11,372 nucleotides of DNA from JAJTYI01 sp964420145 (GCA_964420145.1 CAYQRB010000030.1:1-11372); one strand, 5' to 3'; positions 1-7,338 are shown, numbered from the stretch's first letter. Translations and numbers: made by a program. Notes: generated by a model from the letters alone, not told the origin.

Positions 1-105
1 ACGCAAATGCCCTAAATGTAAAATATCAAAACTTCCGGTAATTAGAACAATTTTATTAGTAGCAAACACTTCGTTTACTTTTTCAAGTTCAATGATTTCA
101 GACAT
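1..105 (-). CDS. HxGH-type nucleotidyltransferase (cytidylyl/adenylyltransferase family), N-terminal fragment
   Basis: Only the first 35 codons are present; the gene runs off the left edge of the window. The translation is MSEIIELEKVNEV... and then reaches VLITGSFDILHLGHLR. A hydrophobic beta strand followed by G-S-F-D-x-x-H-x-G-H (H30 and H33) is the nucleotide-binding signature of the cytidylyltransferase-like superfamily. This superfamily includes the heptose-1-phosphate adenylyltransferase RfaE2/HldE C-terminal domain, TagD-type glycerol-3-phosphate cytidylyltransferase and archaeal-type FAD synthetase. These enzymes join a phosphorylated substrate to CTP or ATP and release pyrophosphate. 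The visible part cannot say which substrate is used. The ATG lies 49 bases after the stop of the large RNR gene with no terminator between, so it is probably the last visible gene of the nrd operon. No Shine-Dalgarno sequence precedes it. The family call is firm, the exact function open. Confidence 0.8.
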   Translation of the reverse strand, partial: MSEIIELEKVNEVFATNKIVLITGSFDILHLGHLR

Positions 106-154
106 TAGTGCTTTATTATTAGTTATACAAGAAACTACAACTCTGTTTTATATG

Positions 155-3100
155 TTACCCACATTTTGAGAAACCACAGGATCTACATAAAATACATCCT
201 TCTGCATATTCCAGATCAGACCCACAGTCAGGACAATCAAGCATATCACCATGGAAATTGGTTTTAGAGTACTTGCCATCACTGTGCTCGATAGTTACTG
301 TTGTTTCTACACTTGTAGGCTCTTCTATATTGACAAGCTGTAGTAATGGCTTCTCTTTTTCGTAACTGACTTCAAATTGAATATCACTTTTGACTTCTTG
401 GATAGATTCGTTTATGTGTTGTTGGACTTCAGAATCAGGGAACATCTTAATTTGTTGTTTTTTCTCCTCTATATGCTTTTTCAATATCTTTGCAACAGCA
501 TCCGGTACTGAATAAATAAACATTCCCTTGTTTAGGGTTGGAGTAGAAGTACGAATCCCTTGTAGTTGCTTAATTATAGATTCCGGTTTAATACCAGAAC
601 GCAAAGACATAGAAATCATTCTGCCCAAGGCTTCTGTATAGCCCTGTGTAAAACTTCCACTTTTTCCAATATTAAGAAATACCTCTACAATACCTTTTTC
701 ATCTTCATTTATCGTAATATATAGATCTCCTTGTTCTGTTTTGACTTCATAGGTTGATCCTTTTGTTACCTGATCTCGCTTTCTTGGTTCTAGTTTGTTT
801 CTAGGCATATCTATTGATACTTCTTTGTAAAGTTGATTTTCTGGCGTGGTAAATTTCTTATCTTTTGTTCCGATTAGTAATGCGGGTTCTTTACTACCAT
901 CTCTAAAGATAGTAATACCTTTACACCCAAGATCATAAGAATATTCATATACCCTGGCAACATCTTGCCAAGTCGCTGAATTTGGAAGATTTATAGTTTT
1001 AGAGACTGCAGAATCAACATATTTTTGGAACGAAGCCTGAATTTCAACATGCGATTTTGGATCGATCTCATGTGTCGTAGTAAATACATCTACAATATCA
1101 GATGGAATTTGATATTTCTCAGCTATATCTGTGAGATGTACTCCATTTGAAATTTCAGATATAAGCTCTTCTGAATAAAATCCCCAATCCCGAGATAACT
1201 GCTCGAATTGTTTATCGATAACCTCTTGATCTACTCCACCCATAGAGTTTTTTCTTCGAAACCCTAGAGCAAAAACAGGCTCTATACCAGGATTACAATC
1301 TGCAATTATAGAAATAGTACCGGTTGGAGCTATTGTGGTAGTACGAACATTACGCATATATTTTTTCTTTTTATGCCAGTTAGAAAGCTTAAATGCTGGG
1401 AAACTACCTTTCTCCTCACCTAGCTTCTCTGATGCCTTGTGAGATTCCTCCTGAATAAATTTCATTACGGCCTCTGCAAGTGTAACCGAGTCAGGGCTTC
1501 CGTATTTAATCCCTAAAGCAATAAGTAAATCTGCAAAACCCATAACCCCGACACCTATGTTTCGTGTTTTCTTGGTCATTTCTTCGATTTCCTTGATTGG
1601 ATAGTTGTTCACATCAATAACATTGTCTAGAAATCTTACTGCGATTTTTACAACCTCTTTTAACCCATCCCAATCTATCATCTCTATTTTATCTTCTATA
1701 GACATATCTTTAATCGAAGAGGACTTGGAGTATAGGAAACCATCTATAAATTTATAGATATTAATGTGACCCATATTACAAGTCTCAAAAGGAATCAATG
1801 GTTGTTCTCCACAAGGGTTTGTAGCGTTCATTACTCCAAGGCTTGGAGTATTATTACTTTTCTCTGCAGTATCAAGAAAATACATCCCGGGATCTCCACT
1901 TTTCCATGCATGCTTAGCAATTTTTTCAAATAACTCTCTAGCTTTTACAGTCTTATATACTTTTTTATCACTAGGATCTCTCAAGTCCCAATCTTGATCC
2001 TCTTTAACTGCTTGCATAAATTTATCACTTGCTCCCACCGAAATGTTGTAATGCGACATAGAAGAGAGATCATCTTTACAGGAAATAAATTCCTCTACAT
2101 CGGGATGATCAGAGTTAATTATAGCCATAGAACCTAGTCCTCTCCCTCCGCGACCTTTTATGGTATCCTGGGCTCGATTAAACATGCGTAAATACTCTAT
2201 CGGACCGGCTGCATTTTCTCCCGTAGTTCGAACCTTAGAGTAAGTAGAACGAATCTTTGAAAAATTAAAGCCCGTTCCTACTCCTCGTCGTAAACACTGG
2301 ATATTCATATTTAATGTATGAAATATTGAGTCTATTGAGTCATCAATCGGTAACACCAAGCATTTAGACATAATTGTATCTTTACCCATCCCTGCCCAAA
2401 GCAATGTACCTCCACAATAAAATTTACCTTCATCCATTACTTTGTAAAAATCACTAGCAATCTTTTTTCTCTTAGCAGGTTTTTCACTAGAAGCTACAAA
2501 ATTAGCAATTCTCCACCAAAGTTCATCTACTGTTTCTATTACTTCGCCATTTTCATCTTTCAAAAGTGCTCTTTTTTCGAGAACCTGTAACGCATTTGGT
2601 GTAATTTGATGAAGTACTTCTTCTTGTATGATATCTTCTTGTTTTTCAGTTTTTACATTCTCTAAAACCTGATATTGTTTAGATCCGTCTCTATAAATTG
2701 TTATTCCTTTACATCCCGTTTCCCAGGCTTTTATATACGCATCTTTTATTTCCTGGGTTGTAGCATTGTGTGGTAGGTTTATGGTTTTAGATACTGCGGC
2801 ATCTATGTTTTTTTGAGTAGCTGATTGCATTTCTACATGCCATCTGGGCTCAATATCATGTGTGGTTACAAAGATTTTCTTCGCATGTTCTGGAACATCT
2901 TCCAAATGTTTAAGACTCCCTTCATTTTCTGATATTTTTTTCATCAACTCCTCAGTATAAAAACCGTGTTTTTTAGCATAGTTTTCAAACTCTTCATTAA
3001 CATAATATAGAGATTTCTTTTCCTCCTGCCCCTCATCTTGGTAAAAACTTCTTCTTGCATATACTAACGAAAAAACAGGTTCGATACCGCTAGAAGTATT

Positions 3101-4462
3101 GGCAACCAGGCTAAGTGTTCCGGTGGGAGCGATTGAGCTCATTGTAGCATTACGAACCCTTTTCCCGAGGTTATCCCATTTACTACCCTCAAACCCCAAA
3201 AACACTCCCCTTTCTGTCGCCAAACGCTCAGATTCTTTGATCGAAGCTTCTTGAATAAAAGCAATTATTTTTTCAGATAGGTCAATAGCCTCACTACTGT
3301 TATATGGGATTTCTAATTTATAAAGCATACTAGCAAGACCTACAACCCCAAGCCCTAGCTTCCTTGTTTTGTTCACTTCTTCGACAATTTTTTCTAAAGG
3401 GAACTTACTCAAATCTATCATATTATCGAGAAAATGGATCGCAGAATAAACAGATCTCTCTAGTTGGTTCCAATCAATCGTATATCCTTCATCTGTTTTT
3501 ATTAGATGTGTTGGTAATACAACAGAACCAAGATTACAGGACTCATAAGCTCTCAGAGGCTCTTCTCCGCAAGGGTTAGTTGCTTCTATCACCCCAAGAG
3601 GTTTGGTGGGATTTGCATTTTGTGTAGTATCTAAGAAAAACAATCCAGGATCTGCACAGTCCCATGCCTTTTCACAAATTAGATTAAATACATCTCTTGC
3701 CCTTAGTTTACTTACGGTTTTTTGTGTTCGTGGATTTATAAGGGCATACTCCTCATCATCACGAACAGCTTCCATAAACTTATCAGTTACCCCAACAGAA
3801 ATATTAAAATTACGGATAGAATCATCTTTTCCTTTGAGATTAATGAACTCTAAAATATCTGGATGATTGACATTTAAGATTGCCATATTTCCTCCTCCTC
3901 GTTTTTTTCCTTGTAGTACCTGATCAAATGCTTGAGAAAAAGTTTTTATAAAATGTACCGGCCCTGCAGCGACATTTGGTGTACCTCCTACAATATCTCC
4001 TCTTGGACGGATATGGGAAAAGTTAAATCCCGTACCACCATTGTTTTTTTGGACAATAGCAGCTTCTTTCATAGTATCAAATATACCTTCTAAGGTATCT
4101 TCTATAGGCAACACAAAGCACGATGCCAGTTGACCTGTGCCATCTAGTGTGTTTCCTGCTTCATATAGAACTCTAGATCCAGGAAGAAAACGATTTTCGG
4201 CCATTAATTCATAAAATTCTTTTGCTGTTCTTTCCTTAACCCTATTTTTTCTTGCCTCAGATCCTTTTACATATTTGGTATCTTCGTTGGCAATAGCACT
4301 TGCTACCCTCCAAAACATTTGACCCGGGGTTTCTATAAGCTCCCCCTTTTTATCTTTCAGAAGATGTCTTTTTTTCATAATTTCTAGAGAATTGATAGCA
4401 ATACTGGGTTCTCTAAATCCCTTGGGTAGGCTAGCTTGATACTTTTGATTGCTTGTAGGCAT
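155..4462 (-). CDS. nrdJ: Class II (B12-dependent) ribonucleotide reductase with two fused catalytic modules, TSCPD domain and redox tail
   Basis: This 1435-residue protein would reduce ribonucleotides to deoxyribonucleotides in the cytoplasm by a thiyl-radical mechanism that uses adenosylcobalamin. Catalytic module 1 spans about residues 21-595 (bases 4402-2678). It has redox-pair cysteines C115 and C309, the radical motif N296-P-C298-G-E300 and the phosphate-binding PTGT at 446-449. A short charged linker (596-619) leads to module 2, about residues 620-1190 (bases 2605-893), with C701, C895, N882-P-C884-G-E886 and PTGT at 1046-1049. Then follow a TSCPD domain (about 1236-1335) and a C-terminal zinc ribbon with C1410, C1413, C1423 and C1426. 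The last pair, C1429-x4-C1434, resembles the RNR shuttle cysteines. A usual NrdJ has one catalytic module and about 700-900 residues, so the duplication is the oddity. Neither module starts with an ATP-cone. No class I small subunit (nrdB) is nearby, which supports class II. The start is the first ATG, 31 bases after the upstream gene, without a Shine-Dalgarno sequence. Confidence 0.93.
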   Translation of the reverse strand: MPTSNQKYQASLPKGFREPSIAINSLEIMKKRHLLKDKKGELIETPGQMFWRVASAIANEDTKYVKGSEARKNRVKERTAKEFYELMAENRFLPGSRVLYEAGNTLDGTGQLASCFVLPIEDTLEGIFDTMKEAAIVQKNNGGTGFNFSHIRPRGDIVGGTPNVAAGPVHFIKTFSQAFDQVLQGKKRGGGNMAILNVNHPDILEFINLKGKDDSIRNFNISVGVTDKFMEAVRDDEEYALINPRTQKTVSKLRARDVFNLICEKAWDCADPGLFFLDTTQNANPTKPLGVIEATNPCGEEPLRAYESCNLGSVVLPTHLIKTDEGYTIDWNQLERSVYSAIHFLDNMIDLSKFPLEKIVEEVNKTRKLGLGVVGLASMLYKLEIPYNSSEAIDLSEKIIAFIQEASIKESERLATERGVFLGFEGSKWDNLGKRVRNATMSSIAPTGTLSLVANTSSGIEPVFSLVYARRSFYQDEGQEEKKSLYYVNEEFENYAKKHGFYTEELMKKISENEGSLKHLEDVPEHAKKIFVTTHDIEPRWHVEMQSATQKNIDAAVSKTINLPHNATTQEIKDAYIKAWETGCKGITIYRDGSKQYQVLENVKTEKQEDIIQEEVLHQITPNALQVLEKRALLKDENGEVIETVDELWWRIANFVASSEKPAKRKKIASDFYKVMDEGKFYCGGTLLWAGMGKDTIMSKCLVLPIDDSIDSIFHTLNMNIQCLRRGVGTGFNFSKIRSTYSKVRTTGENAAGPIEYLRMFNRAQDTIKGRGGRGLGSMAIINSDHPDVEEFISCKDDLSSMSHYNISVGASDKFMQAVKEDQDWDLRDPSDKKVYKTVKARELFEKIAKHAWKSGDPGMYFLDTAEKSNNTPSLGVMNATNPCGEQPLIPFETCNMGHINIYKFIDGFLYSKSSSIKDMSIEDKIEMIDWDGLKEVVKIAVRFLDNVIDVNNYPIKEIEEMTKKTRNIGVGVMGFADLLIALGIKYGSPDSVTLAEAVMKFIQEESHKASEKLGEEKGSFPAFKLSNWHKKKKYMRNVRTTTIAPTGTISIIADCNPGIEPVFALGFRRKNSMGGVDQEVIDKQFEQLSRDWGFYSEELISEISNGVHLTDIAEKYQIPSDIVDVFTTTHEIDPKSHVEIQASFQKYVDSAVSKTINLPNSATWQDVARVYEYSYDLGCKGITIFRDGSKEPALLIGTKDKKFTTPENQLYKEVSIDMPRNKLEPRKRDQVTKGSTYEVKTEQGDLYITINEDEKGIVEVFLNIGKSGSFTQGYTEALGRMISMSLRSGIKPESIIKQLQGIRTSTPTLNKGMFIYSVPDAVAKILKKHIEEKKQQIKMFPDSEVQQHINESIQEVKSDIQFEVSYEKEKPLLQLVNIEEPTSVETTVTIEHSDGKYSKTNFHGDMLDCPDCGSDLEYAEGCILCRSCGFSKCG

Positions 4463-4493
4463 AGTTTGTGAGTTTTACAATTAAATATACGGC

Positions 4494-4946
4494 TTAATAA
4501 TTGAGCCAATTAAAATAGTTTTTATCGTGAGCAAGTTCATTAAAAAGCTCGCTTGTTAGAGTGCGGTTAAATGTCGATACAATATACGCTTCCAAAAATT
4601 CACCCGCCTCCTCCACAGAAACCATTTCTGTTTGTGCGAAAGCTAAGCCTAATTTACGAAAATTAAGAAGTAAATTTTCCTTTTCAAACTTTACTTCGAT
4701 TTTAATAAACATCTTACTTTGTCCTGTCGACTGGATTTCAACAGCAGAGGTTGTTTCAATATCTTTTGTCTTAGAAAGGCCTATTACGACAAATTGCCAA
4801 TCCTTACTATCTGTCCACACTTTTGTTAGTTGTGTGTGTTCTTGATTTGATGAATCAATTTGGACACCTTGTCTTAAGTCTGCTTTTATTTTAGTTAAAA
4901 ATAAATCAAGACTGATATTAAGTTGTTTTAATGTTATTTCTTCCAT
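4494..4946 (-). CDS. Hypothetical cysteine-free protein within the RNR operon
   Basis: This 150-residue soluble protein belongs to no family I recognise. It has no signal peptide or membrane segment and contains no cysteine at all, so it is not a thioredoxin- or glutaredoxin-like reductant or a zinc ribbon. By eye it has an N-terminal amphipathic helix (about 1-27), two or three beta strands in the middle (about 49-58 and 66-98, alternating hydrophobic and charged residues) and a helical C-terminus (about 109-150) ending in aromatics (YFNWLNY). Its ATG overlaps the stop of the upstream RNR gene by one base (TAATG), which suggests coupled translation, and the large RNR starts 31 bases downstream. 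Its place between two RNR catalytic genes suggests a partner, assembly factor or regulator of the reductase, but that rests on position alone. The reading frame is convincing from operon packing and lack of interruption. Confidence 0.85.
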   Translation of the reverse strand: MEEITLKQLNISLDLFLTKIKADLRQGVQIDSSNQEHTQLTKVWTDSKDWQFVVIGLSKTKDIETTSAVEIQSTGQSKMFIKIEVKFEKENLLLNFRKLGLAFAQTEMVSVEEAGEFLEAYIVSTFNRTLTSELFNELAHDKNYFNWLNY

Positions 4947-6724
4947 TATTTTATATTTAGAACTTGTTTATCCCGACTTTTATCCCGATAAATAGTAAAT
5001 CCTTTTAGGTTTAGCTCTGTAGCTAGCTTAAAAGTAGAGATAACATCATCTACGCTGGAGTGTTCCGGCATATTTATCGTTTTGGTAACAGCATTATCTG
5101 TAAACTTTTGAAATACCGCCTGTGTACGAACATGCCACTCCGGAGAAATATCACCTGCTGAAACAAATATATCTTTGATTTTTTGCGGTATCACCTTGAT
5201 ATCTGCAATACTCCCTTTGCTTGCGATCTCTTGCATTAGTTCTTTGGAGTATAGCCATTCCTTTTTAAGTATTTTTTCTAGGTATTTATTTACATAAATT
5301 AACTCAGAATCCCCAACAGTTTCCATATTTTTCCTCACATATGCCATAGCAAAAAATGGCTCGATTCCACCATTGCAATCGGCAACAAGACTAGTAGTCC
5401 CGGTAGGAGCAATAGTAGTAACTGTAGCATTTCGCATACTTTTATAGCCGTTTTTCTCCCACCTAGAGTTTTTAAAGTTTCCGAAACTACCCCGCTCTAT
5501 CCCAAGCTCTTGGGATGCTTTATGGGAAACCTCTTTTATATACTTCATTACCTGTTCAGCTAAATCTATCGCTTCCTGACTATCATATTTAATCCCCAAT
5601 TCTACAAGTAAATCTGCCCAACCCATAATCCCTACTCCAACTTTCCTATTTCCATATTTAACTATTTTCTCTATTTGAGGTAATAAATGATTTGAAACTG
5701 TAATTGTATTATCTAGAAATCGCACTGCAGTAGAGATTACAAATTCCATTCGTTGCCAATTTATTTTTTTAGCTACTGGAATATCTAAATTCTTTTTATC
5801 CTCAATAATGAACTTGTTTAATACAATAGAACCAAGATTACAAGCTTCATAAGGTAAAAGTGGTTGTTCCCCACACTGATTAGTGGCAGTCATTTTCCCT
5901 ATATGAGGAGTCGGATTATAACGGTTGATTTCATCTATAAAAACAAATCCGGGTTCTCCGCTTTTGTGTATACTCTGAGCGATTTTCTCTAAAAGTTTAT
6001 GAGGGTCTATGGTTTTATAAACCTTTCTTCCAAATTTCAGATCAAAGTCTTGTCCAGAATCTAATGCCTTTACAAATGTATCTGTAATAGCAATTGAAAT
6101 ATTAAAATTGGTTAATTGACTATAATCTTCCTTGGCTGAGATAAATTTTTCTATTTCTGGATGGTCTATCCTTAGTATTCCCATATGCCCAGCGTGTCGT
6201 ACTGCTCCACGATTTAATATTATTTCAGAAGAAAAATCATATAAACGCATAAACGATATAGGACCACTTGCTTCACGACCGGTAGAATTCACTCTCATTC
6301 CTTCTGGCCTAATAGTAGAAAAATTATAACCAATCCCCGCACCTCTCCTATGCAAAACAACTGTGTTTGCTAGGGTTGTATAAATAGACTCTAGATTATC
6401 TTCTATAGGCATCACATAACAGGCTGCAACTAAATCTTCCTTCCCCCTGTCTAGCAAAGACATTCCTGATAGAAACTCTAAGTTAGCTTGAATTTCATAG
6501 AAATCTGCTATTGTTTTCTCTATTTGTTTTGGTGCGGGGGATTTGAAATCTTTTTTCTTATCAGACTTGTCTGTCTCTGCTTTAGCAATAAATCGAGAAA
6601 CTCGTTCAAACATCTCGGATGGTGTTTCCTCTGCTTTGCCTTTGTCACTAAGTTTAAGATATCTCTTTTCTACTATAAATTTTGCATTATCGGTTAAAAC
6701 TGGAGTTATTTTATTTGTAATCAT
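4946..6724 (-). CDS. nrdJ: Tail-less class II-type ribonucleotide reductase catalytic subunit
   Basis: This 592-residue protein is a single RNR catalytic module, related to both modules of the large RNR encoded downstream. Conserved sites are all present: redox-pair cysteines C102 (ACYVMP) and C295 (EACNLGS), the radical motif N282-Q-C284-G-E286, the RHAGHMGILRIDHPE substrate/effector-loop region (175-189) and PTGT at 440-443. The family usually has P in the second position of N-x-C-x-E, where this protein has Q. The protein stops about 12 residues after the conserved TIYRDKS segment (578-584). It therefore lacks a TSCPD domain, zinc ribbon and C-terminal shuttle cysteines, and would need a tail supplied in trans or an outside reductant. 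It also lacks an N-terminal ATP-cone. It starts 17 bases after nrdR and ends overlapping the next start by one base. It probably acts in the same enzyme system as the fused RNR. Whether it is an active enzyme or a structural/allosteric partner cannot be told from sequence, though the active site looks intact. Confidence 0.9.
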   Translation of the reverse strand: MITNKITPVLTDNAKFIVEKRYLKLSDKGKAEETPSEMFERVSRFIAKAETDKSDKKKDFKSPAPKQIEKTIADFYEIQANLEFLSGMSLLDRGKEDLVAACYVMPIEDNLESIYTTLANTVVLHRRGAGIGYNFSTIRPEGMRVNSTGREASGPISFMRLYDFSSEIILNRGAVRHAGHMGILRIDHPEIEKFISAKEDYSQLTNFNISIAITDTFVKALDSGQDFDLKFGRKVYKTIDPHKLLEKIAQSIHKSGEPGFVFIDEINRYNPTPHIGKMTATNQCGEQPLLPYEACNLGSIVLNKFIIEDKKNLDIPVAKKINWQRMEFVISTAVRFLDNTITVSNHLLPQIEKIVKYGNRKVGVGIMGWADLLVELGIKYDSQEAIDLAEQVMKYIKEVSHKASQELGIERGSFGNFKNSRWEKNGYKSMRNATVTTIAPTGTTSLVADCNGGIEPFFAMAYVRKNMETVGDSELIYVNKYLEKILKKEWLYSKELMQEIASKGSIADIKVIPQKIKDIFVSAGDISPEWHVRTQAVFQKFTDNAVTKTINMPEHSSVDDVISTFKLATELNLKGFTIYRDKSRDKQVLNIK

Positions 6725-6741
6725 AATGAGTATTTATTATT

Positions 6742-7191
6742 TTATTTTTTTAACTCTTGAATAGCTTCTTCAAAATCTTCGATTGTATTAAAATCTCTAT
6801 ATACCGAAGCAAAAAGTAAGAAAGCTATAGTATCTAGTTTTTTTAACCTAGTTAAAACCATTTGCCCGATATCTGTACTTTTAACAGTGTTAGTCTTTCT
6901 ATTGAGAAGTTTTAGCTCAATATCGTCTAGTAGTTCTTCTATTTGTTGTTCAGACAGGTCTCGTTTTTTAATCGCTTTCATAATCCCCTTTTTTAGTTTC
7001 TCTCTATCAAATTCTTCGATTTTTCCACTTCGTTTAAGAACATTAAGGCTTATTGTCTCTATTCGTTCATAAGTCGTAAACCGTTTGGTACAAGACAGAC
7101 ACTCTCTTCTGCGTCTAGTAACACCCGATTCGTTGTTATCTCTCTTGTCAACGACTTTAGTTTCTTGCTTGTGGCAATAAGGACACACCAT
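6742..7191 (-). CDS. nrdR: Transcriptional repressor NrdR
   Basis: NrdR is a nucleotide-sensing repressor of ribonucleotide reductase genes. The 149-residue length is typical. The N-terminal zinc ribbon has C3, C6, C31 and C34, with the basic RRRRECLSC stretch and the family's RFTTYER motif just after it. An ATP-cone follows (about residues 46-136). It opens with VLKRSGKIEEFDREKL (51-66), the usual V-x-K-R-x-G nucleotide-binding start, and ends near FASVYRDF (127-134). Members of this family bind paired palindromic NrdR boxes when loaded with the right adenine nucleotides. The gene is first in the nrd operon, and two box-like sites lie 62-109 bases upstream of its start, so it probably represses itself and the RNR genes. 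No Shine-Dalgarno sequence is visible before the ATG; the start is fixed by the M-x-C-P-x-C beginning of the family. Confidence 0.96.
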   Translation of the reverse strand: MVCPYCHKQETKVVDKRDNNESGVTRRRRECLSCTKRFTTYERIETISLNVLKRSGKIEEFDREKLKKGIMKAIKKRDLSEQQIEELLDDIELKLLNRKTNTVKSTDIGQMVLTRLKKLDTIAFLLFASVYRDFNTIEDFEEAIQELKK

Positions 7192-7252
7192 AAAAATATA
7201 TTAAAAGCGACTAAGGGGTAAAAAAGAGAAAAGTTGCCCCTACTTTCCATAA

Positions 7253-7268
7253 ACACAATAACTTGTAT
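7253..7268 (-). promoter_or_regulatory. NrdR box, downstream copy
   Basis: The plus-strand sequence acacaataacttgtat matches 13 of 16 positions of the published NrdR-box consensus acaCwAtATaTwgtgt. It starts 32 bases from the start of the second box, leaving a 16-base gap, which is the normal spacing for cooperative NrdR binding on one helix face. It would cover roughly +3 to +18 of the predicted transcript. Confidence 0.75.
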
Positions 7269-7277
7269 TACAAAACA

Positions 7278-7307
7278 AGACTAACAACTACAGATTGTGT
7301 TTGTCAA
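7278..7307 (-). promoter_or_regulatory. Predicted promoter of the nrdR-RNR operon
   Basis: On the minus strand a perfect -35 hexamer TTGACA (7307-7302) is followed after 18 bases by TAGTCT (7283-7278), a weak -10 that keeps the key T, A and final T. Transcription would begin near 7271, giving a leader of about 80 bases before the nrdR ATG. One NrdR box fills the -35/-10 spacer and the other lies just past the start site, the expected layout for repression. No terminator separates mutS from this point, so read-through from mutS may add to expression. Confidence 0.6.
7285..7300 (-). promoter_or_regulatory. NrdR box, upstream copy
   Basis: The plus-strand sequence caactacagattgtgt matches 12 of 16 positions of the NrdR-box consensus, with a well-kept ATTGTGT half. 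It lies between the predicted -35 and -10 elements of the nrd operon promoter. Together with the second box at 7253-7268, it forms the two-site arrangement usual for NrdR operators. Confidence 0.72.
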
Positions 7308-7338
7308 GTAAAATCAATACTCTAAACAAAGCAGAAAT

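Noticed and set aside
3364..3866. Plus-strand frames opposite the first RNR module
   Set aside because: They are complements of highly conserved RNR coding sequence and look like antisense shadows.
155..4462. An intein or insertion as the cause of the unusual RNR length
   Set aside because: The extra length is a second full catalytic module with its own conserved motifs in order; no intein splice-junction motifs or homing endonuclease motifs are seen.
4561..4845. A 94-codon plus-strand frame opposite the 150-residue gene
   Set aside because: The minus-strand frame is complete, packed tightly between operon neighbours and overlaps the RNR stop; the opposite frame has no promoter, neighbour or recognisable protein features.
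7059..7256. A 65-codon open frame starting in the nrdR leader
   Set aside because: It overlaps the well-supported nrdR gene in another frame on the same strand, begins at a non-ATG codon within the predicted operator, and its sequence resembles no protein I know.
7192..7338. A cobalamin riboswitch before the B12-dependent RNR operon
   Set aside because: The gap is only 147 bases, is largely taken up by the promoter and NrdR boxes, and I see no B12-box-like conserved core.
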